Shown here in pieces: positions 52,201-59,663 of a DNA stretch of 64,000 nucleotides. Source of the stretch: CAVQCX01 sp963775335 (GTDB taxonomy: Bacteria; Pseudomonadota; Gammaproteobacteria; Chromatiales; Chromatiaceae); the NCBI GenBank assembly GCA_963775335.1, contig CAVZIJ010000004.1:1-64000 (forward strand). The letters run 5' to 3'. The translations under genes and the position numbers were made by a program. The notes beneath the pieces are model-generated. The model saw only the letters and a program-made list of their open reading frames with translations, was not told the DNA's origin and did not search any database. Each line of letters opens with the position of its first letter. Position 1 is the first letter of the stretch.

Positions 52201-54844
52201 CTTGACCGAGCGTGACCGTGATCTGCGGCTGTTGAAGGATCGAGTCGAAACGCTCGAGGCCACTGCGGGCGAGCACGGCGAAGCGGAGCGCGAGCTCGGT
52301 GTCCACAAGGAGCGGATCCGCGATCTGGAGCGGGCGAACGCCGATCTCAGTGCCGAATTGCAGGCGGTCAACGAGCAGGCCCAGGAGCTGTTGAATCGGC
52401 TCGCCGAGCAGGGGAAACAGCATGACAAAGAGCGTCGGCGGCTGACGGCCGCCGAAGAGCGCTCCGCGCAGTCGAAACAGGAGCTCGGCGAGGCTCGCGC
52501 CCAGCTCAAGGCCGCCGAGGCGAGGATCGGCAAGATCGAGAAGCGCGCCGAAGGGTTGGAGGGCGAGCGCGACGGCGCCCTCTCGCAGGTCGCCGCCTTG
52601 GAGACGCGCCTGGCGGACGACGGCTCGCAGAACGAGCGAGTCCTGAGCGAGGTGCGGGCCGAGCTTGCGGCCGCCCAGACCCAGTTGGACGCTTTACGCG
52701 ACCGTGGCGAGGAGGTCGAGGCCGAGCGTGATCGGGCCCTTGCCCAGGTTGGCGACCTGGAGGGCCGGCTGAACGACCTTGCGTCGCAGGACCAGCAAGC
52801 GCGCAGCGAGGCGCAGGCGCGGCTGGACGCCGCCGTGGCTGGGGCGGCCGAGCTGCGTGACAGGATCGAAGAGGTCACGCACGAGCGTGACCAGGCGCTT
52901 TCGCGGATTGGCGAGCTGGAGGGTCGTGAGGAGCAGGTCGCGACCCGGGCGCAGGATGCCTTGCGCAGCGAGCTCGAAGCCGCTCGCGACAGGCTGGTTG
53001 AGCTGGATCGGGCGCTCTCGGAGACCGTCCAGGAACGCGATCAATCCCGGCAGGCGCAGGCCGAGCTGGAAGCGCGGCTTCAAGCGCAGGAGGCCGCCGA
53101 CGAAGTGGGCGATGCGGGGCTGCAAGAAGCCAGACTCCAGGTCGGGCAGCTCGAAGCGGAGCGGGAAGGGCTGCGCGAGACGCTCGACGATCTCGAAAGT
53201 CAGATGGTCGCCTCGGGACTTCGGGTGGAGGGGCTGGAGCAGCAGATCAAGGCTTTGGAGGCGGAGAAGGCTGCCGCCCAGGCTGATCGGGACACCTTCG
53301 CTGCCCGGATCGATGAGCTGGAGAGTGCGGCGGCCAGGGGGCAGACGCAGGGTGCCCAGGGCGCGCGGGAGGCGGGCGAGCTGTCGGCCGCCCTGACGCA
53401 TGCCGAGCAGGAAACCGCGCGGTTGCGTGCGGAGCTGGAGCGGCTTCAGGCCGGGGCCGCGAGCGTGGACGCCGGCGCGGCCGATCTGGCGGAGTTTCAG
53501 TCCCTGCGCCAGGAGCTGGAGGATGCCCGAGCCTCGCTCCAGGAGACGCAAATCGAGATTGACGATCTGGTGAAGGAACGCCATGCGCTCGAAGATCGGC
53601 TCGAGGACGACAACGGTAAGCTCGAAGCGCTCGCGCAAGAGGCCGAGCACGCAAGGCAAGACATGGAAGAGGCTGCCTACCAGCGCAAGGAGGCCGAGGA
53701 CGCCCGCCGCCAGGTCGAAGAAGCCATGTACCGGCTCCAAGAGCAGCTGGATACGACCCGGGGCGATCTGGCGCGGGCAGAGCGCAGCAGCGCCCGGGCC
53801 GGGTCGTCCGCCAACATCGGTAGTAATCTGCGCGCCGCGCTAGCCGGGGGGCTGGTCGGCATGCTGCTGGTAGCGCTGGGAGGGGCGGGTTGGCTTGCGT
53901 GGACCGGGAAGCTGGAGCTGCCCGGCGAATTGGGTGCCCGCCTGGCTGCTCAGCGTGGCTCCGAGTTATCGCGAGGCGGCGTTTCGACGAAACCAGGGGC
54001 GGCGGAGACGGCGCCCCTGGTCCAGCCGGGAGCGTCGCTCGTCTCGGCAGGGTCGCCGGCAGCTGCAGCCGCCGAGCCCCTCACCCCGGCTGGCGAGGCT
54101 GAGGCTGCGCCGAGTGCCTCCAAGAGAAGAGAATTGCAGGAGCCGTCAGCCCCGGTCCTGGTCAGGGTGCAAGGGGGGGAGTTCACCATGGGCAACAACA
54201 ACGGTCCGCTCTCGCCCGACGAGCGCCCCGAGCACCGGGTCCGGGTCCGGGATTTCTACATCGGGCGTTACGAGGTGACCTTCGCAGAATACGATCGCTT
54301 TGCGCGGGCCACCGGGCGTCGTCTGCCGGACGACCATGGCTGGGGTCGCGGTAACCGGCCCGTGGTCGATGTGAGCTGGGAGGATGCCGTCGCCTATACC
54401 GAGTGGCTGTCGCGGCAGACGGGCGCCCACTACCGCCTGCCTTCGGAGGCCGAATGGGAATACGCGGCTGCCGCGGGCACGCACAGCTTCTATTGGTGGG
54501 GTTACGACATGGGCAAGAACCACGCGAACTGCTTCAATTGCGGCAGTCGCTGGGATGGCGTCCAGACCGCTCCCGTGGGAAGCTTCGCCCCGAACGCTTA
54601 CGGACTTTACGATACCGCCGGCAACGTGGCCGAATGGGTCGAGGACTGTTACCGGCCGAGCTACGAAGGTGCACCCACCGACGGCGCAGCCTGGCAGGAT
54701 GGAGACAAATGCGAGAAGCGTGTGCTGCGGGGTGGCGCGTTCAACCGGCCGGCCGCCAACCTTCAAACCACGAGTCGGGCCGCCCAGCCGCCGACCAACC
54801 GGCTACCCGGCGCGGGCTTTCGCGTTGCCCGAGACCTGCGTTGA
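49232..54844 (+). CDS. giant cNMP-rhodanese-coiled-coil-FGE fusion protein
   Basis: The 1870-residue protein joins five parts. Residues 11-115: cyclic-nucleotide-binding fold with no phosphate cassette. Residues 145-255: a second cNMP domain with a cassette-like FGEEALLSDKPRNS. Residues 256-350: rhodanese domain with active-site loop YCQDGRTS (Cys317). About 370-1530: an uninterrupted Glu/Ala/Arg/Leu-rich coiled coil. About 1535-1558: one membrane helix (AALAGGLVGMLLVALGGAGW). About 1640-1868: formylglycine-generating-enzyme/SUMF1-like domain (GGEFTMGNNNG, YEVTFAEYDRFA, LPSEAEWEYAAAAG, AGNVAEWVEDCY, RVLRGGAFN, GFRVAR). The FGE catalytic Cys pair in the C-terminal stretch is missing; Cys1767/Cys1770 and Cys1806/Cys1827 are present. 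Predicted topology is cytoplasmic N-terminal part and periplasmic FGE-like part. No described function for this combination is known to me. Seven bases upstream of a Rieske gene. Confidence 0.85.
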   Translation: MAVAPERNELALLKRLVPLNTLPDQDLQQLLHELRIEQAKRGEFLFREGDTDHQSVYLLAGQVALVSGKAEVDQVSAGTDMARFPIAHQIPRKFSVRARSPVEFVRIDSRLISERLARRSQDAYEVSDLRSESSTGEDWMTQLLQSRVFQQIPAANIQRVMMAMEEMQTKAEDLVIRQGDEGDYFYLIHKGRCAVTRDMRDGKGPVEVAQLGPGDSFGEEALLSDKPRNSNVVMLTDGVLLRLSKPHFVTLVKRPLARTLSFEEAKARVTDGAVWLDVRPAAEYEAGHLDGSVNLPFASLRYQAPSLAPNRHYVAYCQDGRTSSAAAYLLTDRGFEVSVMDGGLRQAGPDAFVQGLRKTEPEAPAPAAEGASAALQGEIGVLRKRLDEAASRMAEMARGLEKAAADRQRVADQHDHDVAAFKQLIDQAKHQIRSDRGARDQSLAQAKEQEQHLKALGEKLEQMEQALAASKKETKAAQRDYARQIESARAEWGSRVEGLERTLVEEKARASEVERGRAELQALVDRWGQEHDARVTELGQQLAGTRTALDAASEQRNALERELAQRAEDLKALARDRASEAEAAGSRYAEQQAELAEAQRRISELTQAGGDLEARLAGEGLRIEALEQEKASAASSAAARQAELEVELSAARQSLEELSEVRSALTDQAEEMAERLEAIESEKAREAEVAAALRADLARSESELEEQRAALAASRQEAEALGQLSGQLEEARGALDLVQRERGDLQARLESLQGDLRRVEEQRSAAESQAEEKAQSLVQEVDRLCTGLAEAEAQRRQAEEAGAAASARLQALESARGTQDEQLAGVTGELGEARSELVRLQGERADLAEKLGRVAEELAAAQEAARESAQRFEQAAAEREELQRALAEGRSQAERLEQDKADLAARVGAVEAEREAAIGEGAAAAQARDQEIERRTELERGIEAVRENLLQETETRVAFEQRLAILDEERQGIAAERESAVGRVGELEAALTERDRDLRLLKDRVETLEATAGEHGEAERELGVHKERIRDLERANADLSAELQAVNEQAQELLNRLAEQGKQHDKERRRLTAAEERSAQSKQELGEARAQLKAAEARIGKIEKRAEGLEGERDGALSQVAALETRLADDGSQNERVLSEVRAELAAAQTQLDALRDRGEEVEAERDRALAQVGDLEGRLNDLASQDQQARSEAQARLDAAVAGAAELRDRIEEVTHERDQALSRIGELEGREEQVATRAQDALRSELEAARDRLVELDRALSETVQERDQSRQAQAELEARLQAQEAADEVGDAGLQEARLQVGQLEAEREGLRETLDDLESQMVASGLRVEGLEQQIKALEAEKAAAQADRDTFAARIDELESAAARGQTQGAQGAREAGELSAALTHAEQETARLRAELERLQAGAASVDAGAADLAEFQSLRQELEDARASLQETQIEIDDLVKERHALEDRLEDDNGKLEALAQEAEHARQDMEEAAYQRKEAEDARRQVEEAMYRLQEQLDTTRGDLARAERSSARAGSSANIGSNLRAALAGGLVGMLLVALGGAGWLAWTGKLELPGELGARLAAQRGSELSRGGVSTKPGAAETAPLVQPGASLVSAGSPAAAAAEPLTPAGEAEAAPSASKRRELQEPSAPVLVRVQGGEFTMGNNNGPLSPDERPEHRVRVRDFYIGRYEVTFAEYDRFARATGRRLPDDHGWGRGNRPVVDVSWEDAVAYTEWLSRQTGAHYRLPSEAEWEYAAAAGTHSFYWWGYDMGKNHANCFNCGSRWDGVQTAPVGSFAPNAYGLYDTAGNVAEWVEDCYRPSYEGAPTDGAAWQDGDKCEKRVLRGGAFNRPAANLQTTSRAAQPPTNRLPGAGFRVARDLR

Positions 54845-54850
54845 CCGAAG

Positions 54851-55249
54851 GTGTCTGGCCTGGGCATGTCGCCGACCGGGGGCGCAGGGGGCACGAGCGC
54901 CGGCCCCGGCGCCCGGGTGCGGGTACTCTGCGCGCTCGATGATCTGGAAGATCCGGGCAGCCGTGGTTTCTCCGTTGAGCTTGGGGGGCAGCCCCTCGAG
55001 CTCTTTGTCGTCCGCCGCCGCGACCGGGTCTACGCTTACCGCAACAGCTGCCCTCACACCGGCGCCCCATTGGAATGGACGCCACATCGTTTCCTCGACC
55101 TCGCGGGCTCCTTCATCGAGTGCGCCATGCACGGAGCCCTGTTCCGATTCGAGGACGGGCGCTGTTTGCGCGGACCCTGTGCCGGCGACCGGCTGGAGCC
55201 GCTGAACGTGAATCTGTGCGACGGCCAGGTTGTGCTCCTCGATCCATGA
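54851..55249 (+). CDS. Rieske [2Fe-2S] ferredoxin-type protein
   Basis: A 132-residue soluble protein with both Rieske ligand pairs, CPHTGAP (Cys67, His69) and CAMHGALF (Cys91, His94), in a small domain as in ferredoxin components of dioxygenases and nitrite reductase NirD-like proteins. No signal peptide. It would carry one electron to an unidentified oxygenase or reductase. The GTG start at 54851 is six bases after the giant gene's stop; ATG 54866 is an alternative. It overlaps the next gene by four bases (ATGA), so the three are likely one operon. Confidence 0.85.
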   Translation: MSGLGMSPTGGAGGTSAGPGARVRVLCALDDLEDPGSRGFSVELGGQPLELFVVRRRDRVYAYRNSCPHTGAPLEWTPHRFLDLAGSFIECAMHGALFRFEDGRCLRGPCAGDRLEPLNVNLCDGQVVLLDP

Positions 55250-56190
55250 TCTCCCTGCTGGCCGCTTTGTTTCCATTTTGGGCGTTGTTGTTCTCGATCT
55301 GGGCGCTCCTGGAGCCGGGGCTCTTCGTTCCGCTGAGAGTCGCCATTGTGCCCCTGCTGGCCCTGGTGATGTTCGGCATGGGGCTGACCCTCACGCCGGA
55401 GAGCTTCCGCCGGGTTCTGCGCCAGCCCGGGGTGGTGGCCCTGGGCGTTGGCCTGCAATACGGCATCATGCCGTTTGCGGCCTGGCTCTTGGCGACCGTT
55501 TCGGGGATGTCACCGGAGCTGTCGGCCGGGCTGGTGCTCCTGGGGGCATGTCCCGGCGGCACGGCATCGAATCTGGTCTGCTACCTCGCCCGAGGCGATG
55601 TTGCGCTCTCGATCACTCTGACGGCCTGCTCCACGCTGCTCGCCGTTGTCGCAACCCCGCTGCTGACCTGGGCCTACGTCGGGCAGATCGTCCCAGTGCC
55701 GGTGTGGTCGATGCTCCTGTCGGTGCTGCAGATCGTTTTATTGCCAGTCGCCGGGGGCATCGTGGTCAATCACTGGCTCGCGGGGCGTCTGCGCTCGATC
55801 GAGCGGGTCGCGCCATCCGTGTCGGTGGTGTGCATCCTGGTGATCATTGCGATCGTGGTGGCGCTAAACCGCGACCGCATGCTCTCGATGACGGCGGCGG
55901 TGGCCCTACTGGTGGTCCTGCACAATGGTCTGGGGCTGGTCGGCGGCTATTGGGCGGGGCGCGTGCTAGGCCTGGATCCTCGGATCTGCCGGACCCTGTC
56001 GATCGAGGTCGGGATGCAGAACTCGGGGCTTGCCGTAGCGCTGGCCACCCAATACTTCGGCGCACTGGCTGCTCTGCCGGGCGCTCTGTTCAGCGTCTGG
56101 CACAACCTCTCAGGCTCGCTCCTTGCCGCCTGGTGGTCGCATCGGCGTGAATCACGGCAGGGCTATTCGAATCCGCCGGTCTCGTCGTAG
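55246..56190 (+). CDS. bile acid:sodium symporter family transporter
   Basis: A 314-residue membrane protein with nine or ten helices, of the BASS/SBF type: LVMFGMGLTLTPESFRRVL near 43, LLGACPGGTASNLVCYLARGD near 100 and IEVGMQNSGLAVALATQYFG near 265, the two crossover regions of the fold. BASS transporters take up organic anions with sodium; bacterial examples include pantoate and keto-acid carriers, substrate here unknown. Start at ATG 55246 overlapping the Rieske gene. Its last 28 bases overlap the convergent DUF6763 gene. Confidence 0.9.
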   Translation: MISLLAALFPFWALLFSIWALLEPGLFVPLRVAIVPLLALVMFGMGLTLTPESFRRVLRQPGVVALGVGLQYGIMPFAAWLLATVSGMSPELSAGLVLLGACPGGTASNLVCYLARGDVALSITLTACSTLLAVVATPLLTWAYVGQIVPVPVWSMLLSVLQIVLLPVAGGIVVNHWLAGRLRSIERVAPSVSVVCILVIIAIVVALNRDRMLSMTAAVALLVVLHNGLGLVGGYWAGRVLGLDPRICRTLSIEVGMQNSGLAVALATQYFGALAALPGALFSVWHNLSGSLLAAWWSHRRESRQGYSNPPVSS

Positions 56191-56474
56191 GTGTCGATGT
56201 CTTCGAGGGGGTTTCCTGCGTTCTCGCCCGCCGGTCCCCCGAGATCGACGCCGTAATCCTCTCCTTTGAGGTCGAGCGATCCCGACCAGTCTTCCGGGGG
56301 CTCGGCCGCTACGACCTCCAGCTCCTTCCAGCTTTCCAGGTCGTATTCCTCGACCGTTCCGTCAAAAAACTGTACTTCGACGGTCTTCTCGCTCGGATCG
56401 TAAGCGACGACCTCCAAAGCATCGCCCTCCTGGGTCTGGTACCACTCGCCGACGATCGGCCTGGGGCTGCTCAT
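56163..56474 (-). CDS. DUF6763-like small acidic protein
   Basis: A 103-residue acidic protein starting MSSPRPIVGEWYQTQEGDALEVVAYDP, then VEVQFFDGTVEEYDLESW and EPPEDWSGSLDL. This pattern is what I know as DUF6763, common in Chromatiales and relatives, with an SH3-like look; no function is known. ATG at 56474 rather than 56555, because upstream residues are basic and unlike the family. Its 3' end overlaps the transporter gene on the other strand. Confidence 0.75.
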   Translation of the reverse strand: MSSPRPIVGEWYQTQEGDALEVVAYDPSEKTVEVQFFDGTVEEYDLESWKELEVVAAEPPEDWSGSLDLKGEDYGVDLGGPAGENAGNPLEDIDTYDETGGFE

Positions 56475-56570
56475 GGTGAAATGCCTCCTCTGCCAAGACT
56501 GGGGGCGGGGATTGGTCTTTCCTCCATTTATAGGCCCCGAAATGGGCTTTGCCAAACATCTTAGGGATTT

Positions 56571-57611
56571 TCAGGGGCAGGGACTCGGGTATGCCGCGTG
56601 AATCGACTCGATACCCGCGAGCACTTCCCGCTCCAGCGTCATCTGGGCGCCAGCGATGTCGGCTTCCAGCTGGTCGATGCTGGTAGCCCCCAGGATGCAC
56701 GAGGTCACGAACGGCTGGCTCGTTACGAACGCCAAGGCCATCTGCGCGGGGTCGAGCCCGTGGCGCCGGGCAAGGCTCACGTAGGCGTCGGTGGCTGCCG
56801 CCCCCTGGGGATTGGAATAGCGTGAGAACCGGTTGAACAGGGTGAGTCGGGCGCCGGGCGGGCGCTGTCCCCCGAGGTACTTTCCCGACAAGACGCCGAA
56901 AGCTAGCGGCGAATACGCGAGCAGCCCGGCGTCTTCCCGATGAGCGATCTCGGCCAGCCCGATCTCGAAGGTGCGGTTGAGCAGGTTGTACGGATTCTGG
57001 ATGCTCTGGATCCGGGGCAGTCCGCTGTGCTCCGCCAGCCAAAGGTATTTCATGGCGCCCCAGGGGGTTTCGTTGGATACCCCCAGGTAACGAATCTTGC
57101 CGGTGCGGACCAAGGCTCCAAGGACGGCGAGCGTCTCGCCGATGGGTACGCTCGGGTCCGACTCCGCGTGACTGTAGCCGAGCCGGCCGAAGAAATTGGT
57201 CTCCCGGTCCGGCCAGTGCAGCTGATAGAGGTCGATATGATCTGTGCGTAGCCGCCGCAGGCTCTGGTCGAGTGCGGATTCGATGTTGCGTCGGTCCAGC
57301 CGCACCTGTCCTGAGCGCAAGTGAGAGACCCAGTCTCCGGGACCGGCGACCTTGGTCGCCAGGATCACGCGGTCGCGGCAACGGCGCATGGCGAGCCAGC
57401 TCCCGATATAGGCCTCGGTGCGCCCTTGAGTATCCGCCTTCGGGGGTACGGGGTACATCTCGGCGGTGTCGATGAAGTTGATACCTGCGCCGAGGGCATG
57501 GTCGAGCTGCTCGTGGGCCTCGGCCTCGCTGTTCTGCTCGCCGAAAGTCATGGTCCCAAGGCAGACGGCGCTCACCCGCAGGTCGGTTCGCCCGAGGCGA
57601 CGATGCTCCAT
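56571..57611 (-). CDS. aldo/keto reductase, Tas type
   Basis: NADPH-dependent aldo/keto reductase of 346 residues. Motifs: LGRTDLRVSAVCLGTMTFGEQ at the start, INFIDTAEMYPVPP (catalytic Asp and Tyr near 52-57), VILATKVAGPG (Lys), IDLYQLHWPDR (His near 125) and a C-terminal NADPH-binding helix (CILGATSIDQLEADI). This is the Tas/YghZ-like class with the insert NFFGRLGYSHAESDPSV. Substrate unknown. Start at 57611 as in homologues. Alone on the minus strand. Confidence 0.93.
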   Translation of the reverse strand: MEHRRLGRTDLRVSAVCLGTMTFGEQNSEAEAHEQLDHALGAGINFIDTAEMYPVPPKADTQGRTEAYIGSWLAMRRCRDRVILATKVAGPGDWVSHLRSGQVRLDRRNIESALDQSLRRLRTDHIDLYQLHWPDRETNFFGRLGYSHAESDPSVPIGETLAVLGALVRTGKIRYLGVSNETPWGAMKYLWLAEHSGLPRIQSIQNPYNLLNRTFEIGLAEIAHREDAGLLAYSPLAFGVLSGKYLGGQRPPGARLTLFNRFSRYSNPQGAAATDAYVSLARRHGLDPAQMALAFVTSQPFVTSCILGATSIDQLEADIAGAQMTLEREVLAGIESIHAAYPSPCP

Positions 57612-57727
57612 GGTGGCCTCCACGTTAGGTTACCCCGGGGACTCTACCACGCGACCGGCCCCGCACCGCCCCGGGACAGGGCGTGGCCGACCTCTTAGAC
57701 TATGCGTTTTTCGCAGGTGCACTTCCG

Positions 57728-58393
57728 ATGGAGCTAGCCGGCGAGCTGTTTCCTCCCGGTTTCCTGGTCTGGGCCTGGGTCGCCTACGCGATGGTCCTGC
57801 TCGGCGCGCTGCGTATGGCCCCTTGGGGGCGCCTGCGCACCAACGAGCGCCTGCATGTCTACCTGGGCAGCGGCGTGGCGTTGATGTTGCTCTGGAGCTT
57901 GCGTACGCAAGTGACTTCCGGACTGTCGTTCCATCTGCTCGGGGTCACGGCGATGACCCTGATGTTCGGCTGGTCCCTCACCGTGCTCGGGACAGCGGTG
58001 GTGCTGGGCGCCACGATCCTGGCGGGCGTGGGGGATGCTGCCGGGTATCCCTTGAGTGCATTGACCACCGCCGTGGTCCCTGCGACCCTGACCCAGGTGC
58101 TGCTGGTGCTGGCGCGCTCGGTGCTGCCTAGGCATTTCTTCATCTTCGTGTTCGTCAATGCGTTCTTCACAGCCGGGCTCGGGGCGCTTACCGCGGGTTG
58201 CCTGGCGGTGGTCCTGCTGGCGGGGGCCGCAGTGCATCCGTTCGCCGATCTCGAGCGGGACTTGATGCCCTTCTTCCCGTTGATGTTCTTTCCCGAAGCC
58301 GTGCTCAATGGCTGGATCATTACCCTCATGGTCGCCCTGCGCCCCGGTTGGGTCTGGTCGTTTCGTGACGAGGAGTATCTCGACGGCAAGTAA
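57728..58393 (+). CDS. CbiM-like ECF transporter permease
   Basis: A 221-residue membrane protein with six or seven helices and the CbiM/EcfS-type core (PF01891): MAPWGRLRTNERLHVYLGSGVALML near 30 and HLLGVTAMTLMFGWSLTVLG near 75. FFPEAVLNGWIITLMV occurs near the end. CbiM family proteins are substrate-specific components for Ni or Co uptake, but this one lacks the N-terminal His of the CbiM metal site (MHI) and no CbiQ/CbiO genes are near, so it is an orphan. ATG 57728 has AGGTG nine bases before; GTG 57683 is an alternative start. Confidence 0.78.
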   Translation: MELAGELFPPGFLVWAWVAYAMVLLGALRMAPWGRLRTNERLHVYLGSGVALMLLWSLRTQVTSGLSFHLLGVTAMTLMFGWSLTVLGTAVVLGATILAGVGDAAGYPLSALTTAVVPATLTQVLLVLARSVLPRHFFIFVFVNAFFTAGLGALTAGCLAVVLLAGAAVHPFADLERDLMPFFPLMFFPEAVLNGWIITLMVALRPGWVWSFRDEEYLDGK

Positions 58394-58530
58394 GTTGGGC
58401 GTGCTCGACGGTGCGTCGAGCACCCGGGCCGAGCGCAATGCCGTAGACACGGCAGATCGGGCATCGCAGCAAGAGCTTGGCGAGAAATGCGGGCTAAAAT
58501 TGCCGGGTTGGCGGTCTTGGAGGATTGATC

Positions 58531-59337
58531 TTGGCTTGGTGGGGCAAACTGGTTGGGGGTGCCTTCGGCTTCATGCTCGGCGGACCTCTCGGGGCGGCGC
58601 TGGGCGCCGTGCTGGGGCACAGCTTCGACAAGGGAGTCGCCGGCCTGCAGGAAGTGCCGGATCCCGGCGAGCGCGAGCGGGTGCAGACCGCGTTCTTTAC
58701 CGCGACCTTCTCGGTGATGGGGCATCTCGCCAAGGCGGACGGTCGTGTGTCGACGGACGAGATCGCCTTGGCCGAGGCGCTGATGGGACAGATGGATTTG
58801 TCCCCGGAGCTGCGCAAGACCGCCATCGGGCTTTTCAATCAGGGCAAGGCAGCGGGCTTTCCGTTGGACGCGGTGCTGGATCAGTTCCGCGTCGAGTGCC
58901 GCAGGCGCCAGACCCTGATCCAAATGTTCTTGGAGATCCAGATCCAGGCCGCTTACGCCGACGGGGATCTCGATCGGAGCGAGGACCGCCTACTGCAGCA
59001 CATCTGCTCGCGATTGGGGATCCCACTGGAGACCTATCGGCGCATCGAACAGATGGCCCGGGCCGAACGCCGCTTCGCCGGTGCTCGCGGCTGGGGCGGG
59101 CGCGCCGAGCAGCCGCCCCGCGGCCCCACCCTCGATGACGCCTACGCAGTGCTTAATGTGGCGCCCGATGCGAGCGAGGCCGAGATCAAGCGGGCCTATC
59201 GCCGCCTGATCAGCCAGCACCACCCGGATAAGCTGGTGGCCAAGGGTCTGCCCGAGGAGATGATGAAGCTGGCGACCCAGAAGACCCACGAGATTCGCCA
59301 GGCCTACGAGCGGGTGCGCTCGTCCCGGGGCTTCTGA
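58531..59337 (+). CDS. djlA: DjlA membrane-anchored J-domain protein
   Basis: DjlA is an inner-membrane DnaK co-chaperone. The 268-residue protein has an N-terminal membrane helix with glycines (WWGKLVGGAFGFMLGGPLG), a TerB-like domain (about 55-160, AFFTATFSVMGHLAKADGRVS), and a C-terminal J domain (about 195-268) with the HPD tripeptide in HHPDKLVAKGLPEEM. I chose the TTG start at 58531 because GGAGGA at 58519-58524 is six bases upstream, while the TTG at 58525 directly abuts that site. Confidence 0.93.
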   Translation: MAWWGKLVGGAFGFMLGGPLGAALGAVLGHSFDKGVAGLQEVPDPGERERVQTAFFTATFSVMGHLAKADGRVSTDEIALAEALMGQMDLSPELRKTAIGLFNQGKAAGFPLDAVLDQFRVECRRRQTLIQMFLEIQIQAAYADGDLDRSEDRLLQHICSRLGIPLETYRRIEQMARAERRFAGARGWGGRAEQPPRGPTLDDAYAVLNVAPDASEAEIKRAYRRLISQHHPDKLVAKGLPEEMMKLATQKTHEIRQAYERVRSSRGF

Positions 59338-59432
59338 GACGCCCGCACCGCGTAGCCCGTCCTTGGGCAAGCCGGCGGTCTCGGCTATCCTTGCGAACCT
59401 GGCCCATCCCGAAATCAACCCCCGAGGGTGCC

Positions 59433-59663
59433 ATGTCCGACACGCTGGATCCGATTGTCCTCAATTTCGTCTACGCATGCTTTGGCGGCGCCCTGACGCT
59501 CTTCTTCATGTGGTTGGGCTGCAAGGTGTTCAGTCATATCGTGAACTTCAGCATTCCGGAGCAGCTCGCCAAGGGTAATATGGCCGTCGGGCTCATGATC
59601 ATGGGGATCTTTATCGGGATCGGCATCGCGCTTGGCCTGGTGATCGGGCTTGGTCTGAACTGA
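59433..59663 (+). CDS. DUF350 small membrane protein
   Basis: A 76-residue protein with two membrane helices (about 10-30 and 48-72), matching DUF350: FSIPEQLAKGNMAVGLMIMG is the family centre. DUF350 proteins are small membrane proteins of unknown role. It overlaps the next gene by one base (TGATG). Confidence 0.85.
   Translation: MSDTLDPIVLNFVYACFGGALTLFFMWLGCKVFSHIVNFSIPEQLAKGNMAVGLMIMGIFIGIGIALGLVIGLGLN

Noticed and set aside
50798..53740. Several long antisense frames rich in Leu, Arg or Ser over the giant gene
   Set aside because: They mirror the repetitive Glu/Ala/Arg/Leu codons of the coiled coil and show no independent signals.
49232..54844. FGE-like domain read as a sulfatase-activating enzyme
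   Set aside because: No sulfatase gene in the window and the catalytic Cys pair is absent from the conserved C-terminal stretch.
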